DNA of 64,000 nucleotides from positions 310,001 through 374,000 of the forward strand of contig NZ_JGYW01000005.1 in the NCBI RefSeq assembly GCF_000741205.1, in the 5' to 3' direction. The translations under genes and the position numbers were made by a program. How positions within the stretch are numbered: position 1 is the stretch's first letter; each line of letters opens with the position of its first letter. Under the pieces are notes generated by a model. That model saw nothing but the letters and a program-made list of their open reading frames with translations, ran no database searches and was not told the origin of the DNA. This DNA comes from Bifidobacterium gallicum DSM 20093 = LMG 11596 (GTDB lineage Bacteria > Actinomycetota > Actinomycetes > Actinomycetales > Bifidobacteriaceae). Below are positions 48,207 through 58,121 of this stretch, in pieces.

Positions 48207-48587
48207 ATGGTTATGCATGAATTGAAGATCAAACGCATCTATGAAGCGCAGTCGCCAGATGATGGATTCCGTGTGCTCGTTGACCGGCTGTGGCCACGAG
48301 GCATCTCCAAAGAGCGTGCCGATCTCGATGAATGGGAACGCGCCGAAGTCTCCCCTTCCACGGACCTGCGCAAGTGGTTCGGACATGACCCGCACAAGTT
48401 TGAGCAGTTTGAGCAGCGTTTCGATGAGGAACTCGATGGCAGCGAAGCGGCCCACCAATTCGCCGCCGACATCCATAAGGAACTGCAGTCGCGCAACGTT
48501 ACGCTGCTCTATGGCGCCAAAGACACCGAACACAACAATGCCGTGGTACTCAAATCATGGCTTGAACAGCAGTGGAACAATCAATAA
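48207..48587 (+). CDS. DUF488-family protein
   Basis: The 126-residue cytoplasmic protein carries the DUF488 signature: RIYEAQSPDDGFRVLVDRLW, then PRGISKERADLDEWERAEVS, DLRKWFGHDPHKFEQF and LLYGAKDTEHNNAVVL. The last is the hallmark glycine/Asp loop of the family. The biochemical role is unknown. ATG 48207 is preferred for family length; AAAGAAG lies upstream. Confidence 0.9.
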   Translation: MVMHELKIKRIYEAQSPDDGFRVLVDRLWPRGISKERADLDEWERAEVSPSTDLRKWFGHDPHKFEQFEQRFDEELDGSEAAHQFAADIHKELQSRNVTLLYGAKDTEHNNAVVLKSWLEQQWNNQ

Positions 48588-48701
48588 TAACGGTGCAGCA
48601 ACGACACTTGGTCGACGCATGTGGCATCCAATGGCAATGATTGGTCAATCGTCCCTACCACTGCAAGGAACCGACGCCAATCATCGGTATAGATAATGGA
48701 A

Positions 48702-48737
48702 GGGCCGTGGAAGGAGGATACCCAGCTTCCACGGCCC
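48702..48737. terminator. Hairpin between DUF488 and a GNAT gene
   Basis: Perfect 12-base arms (GGGCCGTGGAAG / CTTCCACGGCCC) with a 12-base loop, between converging genes. Confidence 0.7.
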
Positions 48738-48778
48738 CACTATGGTGATGAACATCTTATGTGATGGCTGAATCAGAA

Positions 48779-49477
48779 TCAGTCACGGCCCAACGGGTTT
48801 ACGCCTTCGTTGGCGAAATCCGTTTCGTTGTCGTACATCAGCACGCGCAGATGCTGGTCGAGTTTCATGTTTTCAGTGGAACGTTGCGGCATCGGCTGCT
48901 GTTCACCGGCCAGATTCATGCCCTGGTGATCATAGAAGCCATAATCGCTCGTCGTATCGGTCCATAAGAAATAGTTGAGCACGCCTGCGGCCTTGAATTC
49001 CCCAAGCATCCAATCGAACAGGCGCTTGCCAATGCCTTTGCCACGCAATGCCGGATCGATCAGGAACATGATGATTTCGCCATCATAAGCGTTGCCTGAA
49101 TCCTTGGCGAGCTTCAACAGTTTGCGCTGTTCACGGAACATGCGATGCAGTTGGGCCAACTGCTTACGCCCCTCAGCCGAACGCATGAGCTGCGTTTCCA
49201 AGCGCACCACATTCGTATGATGCGTGTTGACGAGAGGACGCGTTTCCTTCGTGTCGATGCGTCCCAAAATCAAACCGACGGCAATGCCGTTACGCACCGC
49301 CACTTGGGCTGTGGTGGCACGTGCCAGGCTGCGTTCAAAGTCGAGTTCAGCCAAATCACGGGCGATTTGCTCATCGGATACGTCCGAATACCATGCTTCG
49401 CGTACCAGTTCAATCAATGCCGGATAATCGTCGCGCTCAAGCAGACGGAACGTGACTGTATCTGTATTCGTCGTCAT
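48779..49477 (-). CDS. GNAT-family acetyltransferase
   Basis: About 232 residues in the GNAT fold. The motif A region is IMFLIDPALRGKGIGKRLFD with the R-G-K-G-I-G CoA loop, followed by YFLWTDTTSDYGFYDHQGM. A long helical N-terminal region (about 60-130) separates the first strands from motif A, longer than in the GNAT at 47653. The start is taken as ATG 49477 (MTTNTDTVTFRLLERDD); the upstream ribosome site is weak. The substrate is unknown. Confidence 0.88.
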   Translation of the reverse strand: MTTNTDTVTFRLLERDDYPALIELVREAWYSDVSDEQIARDLAELDFERSLARATTAQVAVRNGIAVGLILGRIDTKETRPLVNTHHTNVVRLETQLMRSAEGRKQLAQLHRMFREQRKLLKLAKDSGNAYDGEIIMFLIDPALRGKGIGKRLFDWMLGEFKAAGVLNYFLWTDTTSDYGFYDHQGMNLAGEQQPMPQRSTENMKLDQHLRVLMYDNETDFANEGVNPLGRD

Positions 49478-49577
49478 GGCACTTATCATACGCGCTTATG
49501 CAGGCATACCAATGACGTCTAGCGCAAGGCACAACCTGTTACGCGCCCGCATCGGGCAGGCGTGCATTGTTGGCAGA

Positions 49578-51425
49578 TCAGTGGTCGTCACCGTCTGGTT
49601 GCGTCGGTGTTGGTGAGGGTGCTGGCGAAGTGGACAACCCGCGCGGCCCGATGGGACCACCCGTCATACCGACGCCCAATCCGCCCAACATACGGCCGGT
49701 ACGCGTGCCTTTGCTCTGCAATTGCTTACGACGTATGGCTTTGTCTTCTTTGGTGCCACGCGAGGAATCCACGTCACGCAACCGTTCCAGCAGCCGCACG
49801 AGCGAACCGTCTTCGAGCGCTTCGGCAATCACGCCTTCATTGCGGCGTTCTTTGTAGACCAGCATGGTCAGCAACGCCACAATCAACGTATCGTCCAGAT
49901 GGTCGGTGTTGAGGATATCCAATGACACGTCTTTATCAAGCCCATACCGATGCAGCACCTTGGTGTACTGGTCGTCGGAATCATGCAACACGGCTTCAAT
50001 GAACGACAGCACCACTTCCGAATACACGGAATACCCGATACGATGCGATCCTGCGGCATCCACTGCCATGAACTCGACGCGATGCAATGGTTCCGGGGGC
50101 TCTTTGAATGAGGTGATGAATGCAGTCAATGCCTCGAAACGCGGTTCTGTGGGCTGCACCTGGTGCAGCATCGAGACAGCGTCGGCATAATGTTGGTAGC
50201 GTTCACTATCCACCGACGTGTTGTCGGCGCCGCGCGCCCCTACCGACTTGCCGCCGGAGAGGTCGGGCAAACGCACGCTCGTTTTGAAATGGCTGGCCAC
50301 CTGCAACGCCGCAGCGACAATATGCTTGCAAATTTCGCCATTCTGCCCTTCCTCGCATGTGCATGACACACGTACGACATTGTTATGGCGAAACAGCATG
50401 TCCACTTCGCTGGCGGCCGGTTGACCGTTCCCTGCCGCGGCAGCTGTCAGTGGGGACGAATCATCAGTGGCATCATCAACTGCGGATTGCGCATCGGATG
50501 GGCGCGATTCGGATTCCGATGCACTATCAACGTTGTCGACATTGTCGACTTCGGCGTGCCAGATACCGAACCGTGTCTCATTCGTGTTGTGCACGGCATT
50601 GGCTTCAAACAGCGCATTGCCTTCGGCAAGTACCGATTGGGCGACCCATAAGCGCAAATCAAGCAAATGGCGTCCAATCGTGATCGAATTGTTGTTCAAT
50701 CGGGCACGCCCCACATTACCCAGATGGATCAGCTGGCGTTTGACGTCGGGCAGTTCAAGCTGCGCTTTGAACTGGCTGACCTCCATCGTGTCGCTGGCTG
50801 AATCGGACAACATGTCCGTGCGCATATGTTGCAAGCGTTCAATGCGTTCGTTTCTAGGATCTGTGCCTTCAACGCGATGCCATGCGGCAACCAGACGCAA
50901 CACCTTCGCGTTTTCGTAGAGCACGATGAAATTGCGGCCGATGGCCGCGCTCCACCATTCATCCACGGCGATATTGGCCGGATCCATGATCGTGTCGCGC
51001 ACCACTTTCCAACCGGGCATCTGATCGACTGTGGTGTGGTAGAGATCGGCAATGTGCTGTTTGAACACACCCGAATACATGTAGCCGCCCGTCACTCCGG
51101 AACTCATCAACGCACGGAACGAGCGGTATGTGGTGGGTACGGAAGAAACATCGCATTCTTCATATACGGTGCCTGGTCCATAAGTGATCAGCGGGTCTTC
51201 ATCACGTACCTGGCCTTCAACTGTGGGATATTCACAGGCCACCAACGCGCCACAATTGGGGCAGCATTCAAACACGCGGGCACCAAGCAATGTCACACCC
51301 ACATCAAACGGGATGTCGTAATTGTGATGGGCCAAAGAGGAAGCGGGAACGAAGCCGAAGCGCGACGCGCCTTCAACCGACAAGCCTTTGAGTGGGGCGC
51401 CGCAGATGCAATGCTCTCGCGTCAT
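49578..51425 (-). CDS. SWIM zinc-finger protein, unknown function
   Basis: The 615-residue protein carries a SWIM finger with the CxC...CxH pattern in VRVSCTCEEGQNGEICKHIV (near residue 360). The N-terminus has an additional Cys-rich patch (HCICGAPLKG, FECCPNCGALVACEY) that may bind another zinc. An acidic low-complexity stretch (about 300-340) precedes the finger. SWIM domains bind DNA or proteins and often accompany helicases, but no helicase is adjacent. A Thr/Pro-rich tail ends the protein. Confidence 0.82.
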   Translation of the reverse strand: MTREHCICGAPLKGLSVEGASRFGFVPASSLAHHNYDIPFDVGVTLLGARVFECCPNCGALVACEYPTVEGQVRDEDPLITYGPGTVYEECDVSSVPTTYRSFRALMSSGVTGGYMYSGVFKQHIADLYHTTVDQMPGWKVVRDTIMDPANIAVDEWWSAAIGRNFIVLYENAKVLRLVAAWHRVEGTDPRNERIERLQHMRTDMLSDSASDTMEVSQFKAQLELPDVKRQLIHLGNVGRARLNNNSITIGRHLLDLRLWVAQSVLAEGNALFEANAVHNTNETRFGIWHAEVDNVDNVDSASESESRPSDAQSAVDDATDDSSPLTAAAAGNGQPAASEVDMLFRHNNVVRVSCTCEEGQNGEICKHIVAAALQVASHFKTSVRLPDLSGGKSVGARGADNTSVDSERYQHYADAVSMLHQVQPTEPRFEALTAFITSFKEPPEPLHRVEFMAVDAAGSHRIGYSVYSEVVLSFIEAVLHDSDDQYTKVLHRYGLDKDVSLDILNTDHLDDTLIVALLTMLVYKERRNEGVIAEALEDGSLVRLLERLRDVDSSRGTKEDKAIRRKQLQSKGTRTGRMLGGLGVGMTGGPIGPRGLSTSPAPSPTPTQPDGDDH

Positions 51426-51807
51426 GGTGTACTCCTCCTTGTAGCGTCCAACTCATGCACGAAGTGATGTATGCCACTGAGTCAACCACAGAAATCTCAA
51501 TATAACCCGAAAGGCACCTGCGGATGCCGGTCGGGTTCGCAAGATTGCCAAACGGTTTCCCCAGTCCCGGTGTACGAGCCCAAGGGGCGGACGAACTCTA
51601 GGGGTCATTCTATGGCATGGCGTTCAACGCACGCAACACTCAAGCCCAAAACGAGCCACGCGATCTCTATTCGACACGCCGATGTTCGAGTATAGAGAAA
51701 ACCGTACGCCCCCGTAACCTACGGAATCGTAAGAAAATGGCCAAAACGCACCAATACAGCGGTTTTTTGACGGAAAAATGTAGGGGCGTTCCGGTACAGC
51801 ATAGAGT
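51426..51807. other. Divergent intergenic region between the SWIM gene and the acyl-CoA ligase gene
   Basis: No gene is seen in about 380 bases. It holds a hairpin near 51507-51535 (AACCCGA/TCGGGTT with an inner GGCA/TGCC) and a TTGACG hexamer near 51767 that may be part of the ligase promoter. Confidence 0.45.
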
Positions 51808-53772
51808 ATGGGAACAGATGAAAAATCAACACTGGGCACTGCTTCTGACCCCCAAGCAGCGCAAGAAATCTCCACCCCGCAGGCTGACGCCACCGCTGCC
51901 GCGACCAACGACGAGCAGCACAACAGCGTGCAGCTGACTCCCGATGCATCCGACGGCATCGTGAAGCGTTACACAACGCCCCTCAAGCATCCCATCGATG
52001 CGGATATCAACTTGTACGATTTTCTTGAGGACCGTGTCTCACGACTGCCGGACACCCCAATGATCAGTTACAAGGATGAAGCCGGCGCGTGGCAGAATTA
52101 CTCGGCCACCGAGTTTCGTGACCTCGTGAAGTCAATCGCCAAAGGCCTGATTGGATGGGGAGCACGTCCGGGTGAGTCCGTCGCGATCATCGCCCACACA
52201 AGCTGGCAGTGGGTGGCGCTGGACATGGCCATCATGTCGATTGGCTGCGTGACAGTACCCGTCTACGAAACGAACTCCCCCTCGCAAATCCGCTCGGTAT
52301 TCAACGATTCTGAAGTGGTGTTGGCTTTCGCCGAAGATGACGAACAGGCCGCCAAGATTGAAACGGTCAACGACGACATTCCGTCGTTGCGTGACGAATT
52401 CACAATCACGGCCGGCGCAATCGATGCGATCCGCGCGTTTGGCACGAGCGTGGACGACCGTGAGTTCCAGGCGCGCAAGGATGCCTGCCACGGCGACCAC
52501 CTGGCGACGATCATTTACACGTCAGGCTCCACAGGCACGCCGAAAGGTGTGGAAATTTCACACCGCAACATGGCCGCTGAATGCATGGACGCGTTGCAAT
52601 ACATGCCGCGCGCCATCAACATTCCCGACCGCAGGCTGCTGCTGTTCCTGCCGATGAGCCATGTGTTCGCACGGTTCATGTGCATTGTGGGATTCTCGGG
52701 CACGTTGACCGTGGGTCTGAGCAGCAACATGAAGACAATTGTCAAGGATTTCGAAACGTTCGGTCCCACACTGCTGCTGGCTGTGCCGCGCGTGTACGAG
52801 AAGGTGTACAACGCGGCCTCCCAGCGTGCCGGTACGGGCGTTGCGGGCAAGATGTTCGCGGGAGCCGCCGAATGCGCGATTGAATGGTCGGCGCTGGAAC
52901 AGGCCGGAGAGAAGCCGACGCTGCGGCTACGCATGAAGCATGCGTTCTACGAGAACATCGTGTATAAGAAAATCCGCACGATTTTTGGACCAAACGCCGA
53001 TTTCGCGATCACGGGCGGCGCGCCGATGGACTCAAGACTGTCGAACTTCTTCAATGGCATCGGCATGCCCGTGCTCGAGGGCTACGGCATGACGGAAACT
53101 TCGGGACCCGTGTCCGTAAGCTTGCCCGAAAACAACCACATTGGCACCATCGGCCAGCCGCTGTGCGGCACTACGGCCGGCGTGGCCGAGGACGGCGAGT
53201 TGTGTTTCAAGGGTCAGTGCGTGTGCATGGGCTACCATAACCAGCCTGAAGTCACGGCACAGCAGATTGTGGACGGATGGATCCATACGGGCGACCTCGG
53301 CGATATCGATGAGGACGGCTTCATCACTATCACGGGACGCAAGAAGGACCTGATCATTACGGCAGGCGGCAAGAACGTGTCGCCGTCCGTGCTGGAAACC
53401 ACGATCATGACGTCGCCTGTGATTTCGCAAGCGCTGATTATTGGCGACCGTAAGCCTTTCATCGCGGCGCTGATCACGCTTGATCTTGAAGACGCGAACG
53501 CATGGCTCGTGGCCCACGGTGCGCAACCGGCTGAAAATCTTGAGGAACTGTCGAAGAACCCGATTATCCGCATGGAAGTGGAGCGCATTATCAAGCGCGC
53601 CAACGAGGGTGTGTCGCGTGCCGAATCAATCCGCAAGTTCGAGATTCTGCCTGACGAGTGGACGGTGGACAACGGCATGATTACCGCGTCTCTCAAGACG
53701 CGTCGCGCGCAGATTGTGGAGCATTACAAGAAGCTCATCGATACTGTGATCTACGTGCCGCGCAAGAAGTGA
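51808..53772 (+). CDS. Long-chain acyl-CoA ligase (AMP-forming)
   Basis: The 654-residue enzyme activates fatty acids to acyl-CoA via an acyl-AMP, like FadD15-type ligases. Motifs: the AMP/P-loop IIYTSGSTGTPKGVEISHRN, the FLPMSHVFARFMCIVGF segment, the A5 region GYGMTETSGPVS, the A7 GWIHTGDLGDIDEDGF, A8 GRKKDLIITAGGKNVSP and the catalytic Lys region GMITASLKTRR at the C-terminus. The N-terminal ~40 residues are low-complexity. No clear ribosome site precedes ATG 51808. It ends at a strong terminator. Confidence 0.93.
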   Translation: MGTDEKSTLGTASDPQAAQEISTPQADATAAATNDEQHNSVQLTPDASDGIVKRYTTPLKHPIDADINLYDFLEDRVSRLPDTPMISYKDEAGAWQNYSATEFRDLVKSIAKGLIGWGARPGESVAIIAHTSWQWVALDMAIMSIGCVTVPVYETNSPSQIRSVFNDSEVVLAFAEDDEQAAKIETVNDDIPSLRDEFTITAGAIDAIRAFGTSVDDREFQARKDACHGDHLATIIYTSGSTGTPKGVEISHRNMAAECMDALQYMPRAINIPDRRLLLFLPMSHVFARFMCIVGFSGTLTVGLSSNMKTIVKDFETFGPTLLLAVPRVYEKVYNAASQRAGTGVAGKMFAGAAECAIEWSALEQAGEKPTLRLRMKHAFYENIVYKKIRTIFGPNADFAITGGAPMDSRLSNFFNGIGMPVLEGYGMTETSGPVSVSLPENNHIGTIGQPLCGTTAGVAEDGELCFKGQCVCMGYHNQPEVTAQQIVDGWIHTGDLGDIDEDGFITITGRKKDLIITAGGKNVSPSVLETTIMTSPVISQALIIGDRKPFIAALITLDLEDANAWLVAHGAQPAENLEELSKNPIIRMEVERIIKRANEGVSRAESIRKFEILPDEWTVDNGMITASLKTRRAQIVEHYKKLIDTVIYVPRKK

Positions 53773-53789
53773 CGGCAGCGGATTGACGG

Positions 53790-53825
53790 AAGGCCGTAAC
53801 CAAGCGATTGCCTGGTTACGGCCTT
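53790..53825 (+). terminator. Terminator after the acyl-CoA ligase gene
   Basis: Thirteen-base arms (AAGGCCGTAACCA / TGGTTACGGCCTT) with a ten-base loop. Confidence 0.8.
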
Positions 53826-53946
53826 TATCATAAGTTGACAGTGTGTTGCCGGCATGGCGCGCAAGTGCCTCATAAGTGCCGCACACTGGCGGATCTCCCG
53901 CTTGGCTCAGCCAGATGCGGGCTATCCTAACGAGACATGTGTGGTG

Positions 53947-55560
53947 TCACTGAATGCCTCGATCCATGCTTGTTTCTCCATCGCGACGGGCGCGCAGATG
54001 GAACGCTGCGATGAGGCAGCCAATGGCGATCAGCTCAATGACAAGCATCGTCAGGAACACGCATGAGCCGCCGAACATCGTGGCGTGAGCGTAAGCCGCC
54101 GTTCCCTCAGCGCCGTTACCGGCCTGCGCCACGGTGATAATCGTGGAGAAAACCGTCATGCCAAAAGCGCCGCCGACCTGTAGTGAGGTCTGGAACACGG
54201 CCGTGCCGTCAGGAATGAACTGGGGTGGGATGCCGGCGATGCCGTCGGTCATGATGTTCGAAATGCTCAACGAATAGCCCACACCAAAGATGAAATAGAA
54301 CGCAGCCAGCATGAAGGGCGACATCGTGGTCGCGAACGCAATCATGAGCAGCAAGCCCACAACCGACACGAACATCGGCACGAGAATCGGCAGGCGTGCG
54401 CCGAACCGGTCATAGAGCATGCCGCCCACGGGCGCGAAGAACGCGCCAACCAAAGCGCCCGGCAACACGAGCAGGCCGGAAATCAGTGCGCTTTGTCCCA
54501 TGCCAAGCTGCGCCAGATTGGTGATGACATAGCCGAAACCGATACCAAGCATTGGCATCAGCAAATACGGCAACACGTGCAGCAGTGAAATCGGGTCGCG
54601 CAGCCAACCCAGACGCAGCAATGGCGAGAAGGAACGGCTTGACGACCAGCAGAAGAACACGAGTGACGCGATACCCACGAGCAACGCCACCACACCGATG
54701 ATGAGCGCCGTCGTCGCGTTGGTGCCGGCTACCATATGCGAGATGCCGGAACCAATCTGGTTCACGCCCAATACCAGGCCGATCAGCGCCACAAAAATCG
54801 AAACGAATCCCGCAAGGTTAAATTCGGCGTGGACAGGAGCAACCATCTGGCGAATGCTCTTCAATCCCAATGGCAAGGATATGATCAGCAAAATCGGAAT
54901 CGTCAACAATAGCACTTGCCGCCAGGTCATCACTTCAGTCAGTGCGCCGCCAACAGTCGGGCCAATGGCCGGTGCCACGGTAATTACGAGCGAGCCGATG
55001 CCCATCAGACGGCCCACCTTGGATTTGGGCGACTGCTCAAGAATGATGTTCATCATTAGCGGGGTGGCAATGCCAGCGCCCACGCCTTGGACCACGCGCG
55101 CGCCCAACACCATCCAGAACGCTGTGGAGAAATACATGATAATCGGGCCGGCGACCGCGGTGGCAAGCGCGAATACAAACAGCGATTTTGACGTGAAGCG
55201 TCGTTTGAGGTAGCTCGAAATCGGCATGATCGCACCGACTACGAGAATGTAAATCGTGGTCACCCATTGCACGGTGGCGGTGTCCACATGGAATTCCTGC
55301 ATGAGTGCCGGGAAGAGCACGGTCATGACTGTCTCGGTCAGAATGCCGAGGAAGGCCAGGGATCCTACGGCCAGGATGGAGCCGATCAGGAATCCGGGGA
55401 TGTGCTCGTTGGTTGTGGCGAGCCGTTCTTCGTTCTCGATCTTGTAGGCGCGATCATCCATGGCGTCCACGGAATGCAAGGAATCCAAGGGGTCCAAGGG
55501 ATCCAAGGATGGTTCATTCCTGCGGGCGTTCATGGACATGGTCGTTGGGTTCTGTGACAT
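53947..55560 (-). CDS. MFS drug exporter, 14-helix EmrB/QacA type
   Basis: About 537 residues. After a Pro/Asp-rich N-terminus the first helix reads FLIGSILAVGSLAFLGILTE. The DHA2 signatures are present: TVQWVTTIYILVVGAIMPIS and VLGARVVQGVGAGIATPLMM. Fourteen helices are expected from the length and spacing. It would export drugs or metabolites by proton antiport. ATG 55560 (MSQNPTTMSMN) is used because earlier in-frame codons are unlikely; AGGAGAGG is about 19 bases away, so the start remains uncertain. A truncated paralogue lies at 57117-57749. Confidence 0.88.
   Translation of the reverse strand: MSQNPTTMSMNARRNEPSLDPLDPLDSLHSVDAMDDRAYKIENEERLATTNEHIPGFLIGSILAVGSLAFLGILTETVMTVLFPALMQEFHVDTATVQWVTTIYILVVGAIMPISSYLKRRFTSKSLFVFALATAVAGPIIMYFSTAFWMVLGARVVQGVGAGIATPLMMNIILEQSPKSKVGRLMGIGSLVITVAPAIGPTVGGALTEVMTWRQVLLLTIPILLIISLPLGLKSIRQMVAPVHAEFNLAGFVSIFVALIGLVLGVNQIGSGISHMVAGTNATTALIIGVVALLVGIASLVFFCWSSSRSFSPLLRLGWLRDPISLLHVLPYLLMPMLGIGFGYVITNLAQLGMGQSALISGLLVLPGALVGAFFAPVGGMLYDRFGARLPILVPMFVSVVGLLLMIAFATTMSPFMLAAFYFIFGVGYSLSISNIMTDGIAGIPPQFIPDGTAVFQTSLQVGGAFGMTVFSTIITVAQAGNGAEGTAAYAHATMFGGSCVFLTMLVIELIAIGCLIAAFHLRARRDGETSMDRGIQ
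55468..55509. repeat. Short 9-base tandem repeat within the MFS gene
   Basis: Four imperfect copies of GNATCCAAG-like units in frame encode the DPLDPLDSL-type run near the N-terminus of the exporter. Being a multiple of three, copy changes keep the frame. Confidence 0.5.
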
Positions 55561-55931
55561 GAGTTGTTGTGTCTTGCCTCTCCTTATGCACGTGCAGATT
55601 GCTCTGCCGCGACAATTGCCCGATTCGTCGGGTTTCGTACGCCCCTTATATGCATGAGTCCATGAGGCCATGCCAAAGCCGCATAGCGACGCGATTCTTG
55701 GGCTGTTGAACATGGTAAAAGCCCGTTGGCGCTCTATGCGTGTCAATGTGTCGGTATTGCGGTCACCGCGTATGCATGGGAATCATGGCGGTCCGGCCAA
55801 GTCCGCATCCTAGTGCATGCGGGTGTGCTGGCGGAACCGTACTGGGACCGTTTGGAATGTACCTCAGCATGGCGGACATTCCTCATGTTGTTATGCTCGG
55901 CAGCGCACCGTTTCCGCCACTGTTTTCGGCA
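55561..55931. other. Intergenic region upstream of the MFS exporter gene
   Basis: About 370 bases without a recognised gene. A GAGAGGC purine run and the promoter of the exporter are expected here; no repeat stands out. Confidence 0.4.
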
Positions 55932-56312
55932 CTATTCAATGTGCTGTTCTTCCGAACCATTCATGCGGCCATCCCACAAGCATTGTTGCAGGTCGACGCG
56001 CATGCCCGCGGCTCCAGCGTTTGAGTCATCGCCAGCGATAAAACGTACGCATTCCTGTTCCAGCAAAGCCTGCTGCTCCCCTGGGCCCCCAAAGGCGAAT
56101 CCCGGAGCCAACGAACCATCACGGAACACCACGCGATGGCAAGGAATGACGCCGGGCTGCGGATTGCGGTGCAATACTCCCCCTACCATGCGCGCCGTTC
56201 GCGGGCGCCCGGCCAGCTGCGCCACCATGCCATACGTAGCCACATATCCTTGCGGAATGGCCATGACAACGCGGTACACGGCCTGCGAAAACCCTTCAGT
56301 CATGGTGGTCAA
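55932..56312 (-). CDS. MGMT-family DNA alkyl-repair protein
   Basis: The 126-residue protein is the C-terminal-type active-site domain of O6-alkylguanine-DNA alkyltransferases. The HTH region (TYGMVAQLAGRPRTARMVGG) precedes the active-site motif IPCHRVV, with the acceptor Cys58 intact, so it could repair alkylated guanine directly. There is no N-terminal Ada domain. A short Asp-rich C-terminal tail is unusual. The start is the ATG at 56312, with no clear ribosome site. Confidence 0.9.
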   Translation of the reverse strand: MTTMTEGFSQAVYRVVMAIPQGYVATYGMVAQLAGRPRTARMVGGVLHRNPQPGVIPCHRVVFRDGSLAPGFAFGGPGEQQALLEQECVRFIAGDDSNAGAAGMRVDLQQCLWDGRMNGSEEQHIE

Positions 56313-56389
56313 CAGTTACTCCATGGTGCGGTTGCTAAATACATATCCTCTAGTTTTTGTTGCTCGGAACAATAACTTGATATGCGATT

Positions 56390-57089
56390 CTAGATGTTGT
56401 ATCGCACCAAGGCAATGACATCATGATTGATGGTTTTTGATGCAGGATCGGCCAGCATGTCGGCGATAGTAGCCCATTTGCACTGGTGGCCACCAACAGT
56501 GAAGGTTCCCTCAGGGGCCCGTTGCTCCGGCAAGTTGAAAAGGATTGCTTCATACAGCCGGTAGACATAATGGCGTGTTTCTTCGTGTTCTGTTGAATTC
56601 TTCACACTTTCGCCGGTACCGCGAATCTCGAGCTGGCAATCATCTTTCGGAAGGCCATATTCGGCATACAGGTAATTGATCAGATCTCGGGTATCGTCTG
56701 CGATATCAGGAGTGGAACGGCGATTCGGGAAAAACCAGCAGTTCCATTCCGCATCCCAATACTAAAGAAACCTGTTCTCAAATCCAGTCGCCGGGTTCCT
56801 GATTGCCATAATCGAACTTTCGACAATATTCATGGCGGCTATCTCCTTGTATAAGTTTTCTGCAGTATATGGGCGCAATATCAACCCAACAATCCCGTAC
56901 ACTGTCAGTGCAATTCCGAGCACCAGCAGAAAGACTCCTCCTACATAATGCTCAACATCAAAAGCCGCTGGAATAAAATATGCCAGTTATTAGAGTCAGG
57001 AGGCTCTCACCCAGCGGCTTTAAGCCGATGAAATTGCGTCGTTGAGCAAGAACGCTTTCCAGATCTTGTTCACGAATCATCAGCACCAT
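56390..57089 (-). pseudogene. Decayed membrane protein gene (frameshift plus internal stop)
   Basis: Minus-strand reading gives MVLMIREQDLESVLAQRRNF to a TGA at 56958-56960. Shifting frame there continues as DVEHYVGGVFLLVLGIALTV into a membrane segment and YTAENLYKEIAAMNIVESS, then hits an in-frame TAG near 56760 and continues in the same frame with YWDAEWNCWFFPNRRSTPDI up to YNI and a stop at 56390. The whole once encoded about 230 residues with one or two membrane segments. I do not recognise the family. Confidence 0.75.
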
Positions 57090-57116
57090 GTCACCACATT
57101 CTACGCAGCATAAGGA

Positions 57117-57749
57117 TTACTCGATGCGACAATCAGCGCCGCCCACGGTCGGGCCAATCGCCGGAGCCACCGTGATCACGAGTGAACCGATGCCCATGAG
57201 TTTGCCGATCTTGGTACGCGGCGCTTGCTCAAGAATGATATTCATCATCAGCGGCGTGGCAATACCTGAACCGATGCCTTGCAATACGCGCGCCACCAGC
57301 ACGAGCCAGAATTGGACACTGACGAGCATGACGAGTGAGCCTACGACCGCGAATGTCACTGCGGCCACGAACACGGTTTTCAGCGTGAACCGCCGCGTCA
57401 AAAATCCTGAAATAGGCATCGTCGCGGCCACGACGAGCAGGTAGATGGTCGTCACCCATTGCACAGTGGCTGTGGAAACACCGAATTCGCGCATGAGTTC
57501 AGGAAATAGCACGGTCATCAACGTTTCGGTCAGAATGCCAAGGAACGCCAAGGAGCCCACGGCTCCAATTGATCCAATCAGGTATCCGGGAACGCGGTCA
57601 TTGGCTGCAGGCGCGGGAGAGCCACCCCATTCGTCCTGGATATAGGTTTCTTCCTCCTGCAACCGTTCATCAGGTTGCGAGGAATCGTTCAATTGACTGG
57701 CTTGTTTGGATGAAGGCGAGGCTGATACGGGCACGGTAATATGCGACAT
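57117..57749 (-). pseudogene. Truncated MFS exporter (N-terminal third)
   Basis: The residual ~210 codons match the N-terminal five or six helices of the exporter at 53947-55560, with near-identical stretches (GIATPLMMNIILEQ, MGIGSLVITVAPAIGPTVGG). After PTVGGA the frame runs into DCRIE and a stop where the paralogue continues ALTEVMTWRQ, so the 3' two-thirds are missing. The deletion edge is near 57131. The start is taken as ATG 57749 (MSHITVPVSASPSS). It lies next to the decayed gene at 56390-57089. Confidence 0.85.
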
Positions 57750-57809
57750 CGTGAAAGAAATCTGAAATCTGGAGTACAGAAATACGGCCTCCGGAATCCG
57801 GCAGGGCAC

Positions 57810-58121
57810 GGCTGCGCCAAGGCAATTTCCTCTCGCAACAGTGCGTAACCTACCGCCTCAATCTGGACAAATCCGCCACGCCGGCCGTTTCGTCACGTCG
57901 GTTCGTCATGTCGGTCCCGCTCGCCAACTCGCCAACTCGCCAATTCGACAAGCAGTTGCGATCCCCTAACGCGCCGCACTGCTCTGGTTCGCCGATTTGT
58001 CACACAGTTGCGATTCGCTGATTCCTCACGCAGCTGCAGCACACTGTTTCACTACATCGTTCCGACTATTGCGGCTTACCGATTCGCCTTGCAGTTGCAG
58101 CACGTAGTTCATTTTCCTCGA
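57810..58121. other. Repeat-rich intergenic region downstream of rarA
   Basis: About 310 bases without a gene. It contains three tandem copies of an ACTCGCCA-type unit (about 57920-57945) and several imperfect copies of a CAGTTGCGAT / CAGTTGCAGC motif (57950-58100). No function is evident. Confidence 0.4.

Noticed and set aside
51660-51700. CTCTATTCGA ... TCGAGTATAGAG near-palindrome upstream of the acyl-CoA ligase
   Set aside because: Imperfect and single-copy; insufficient to call an operator.
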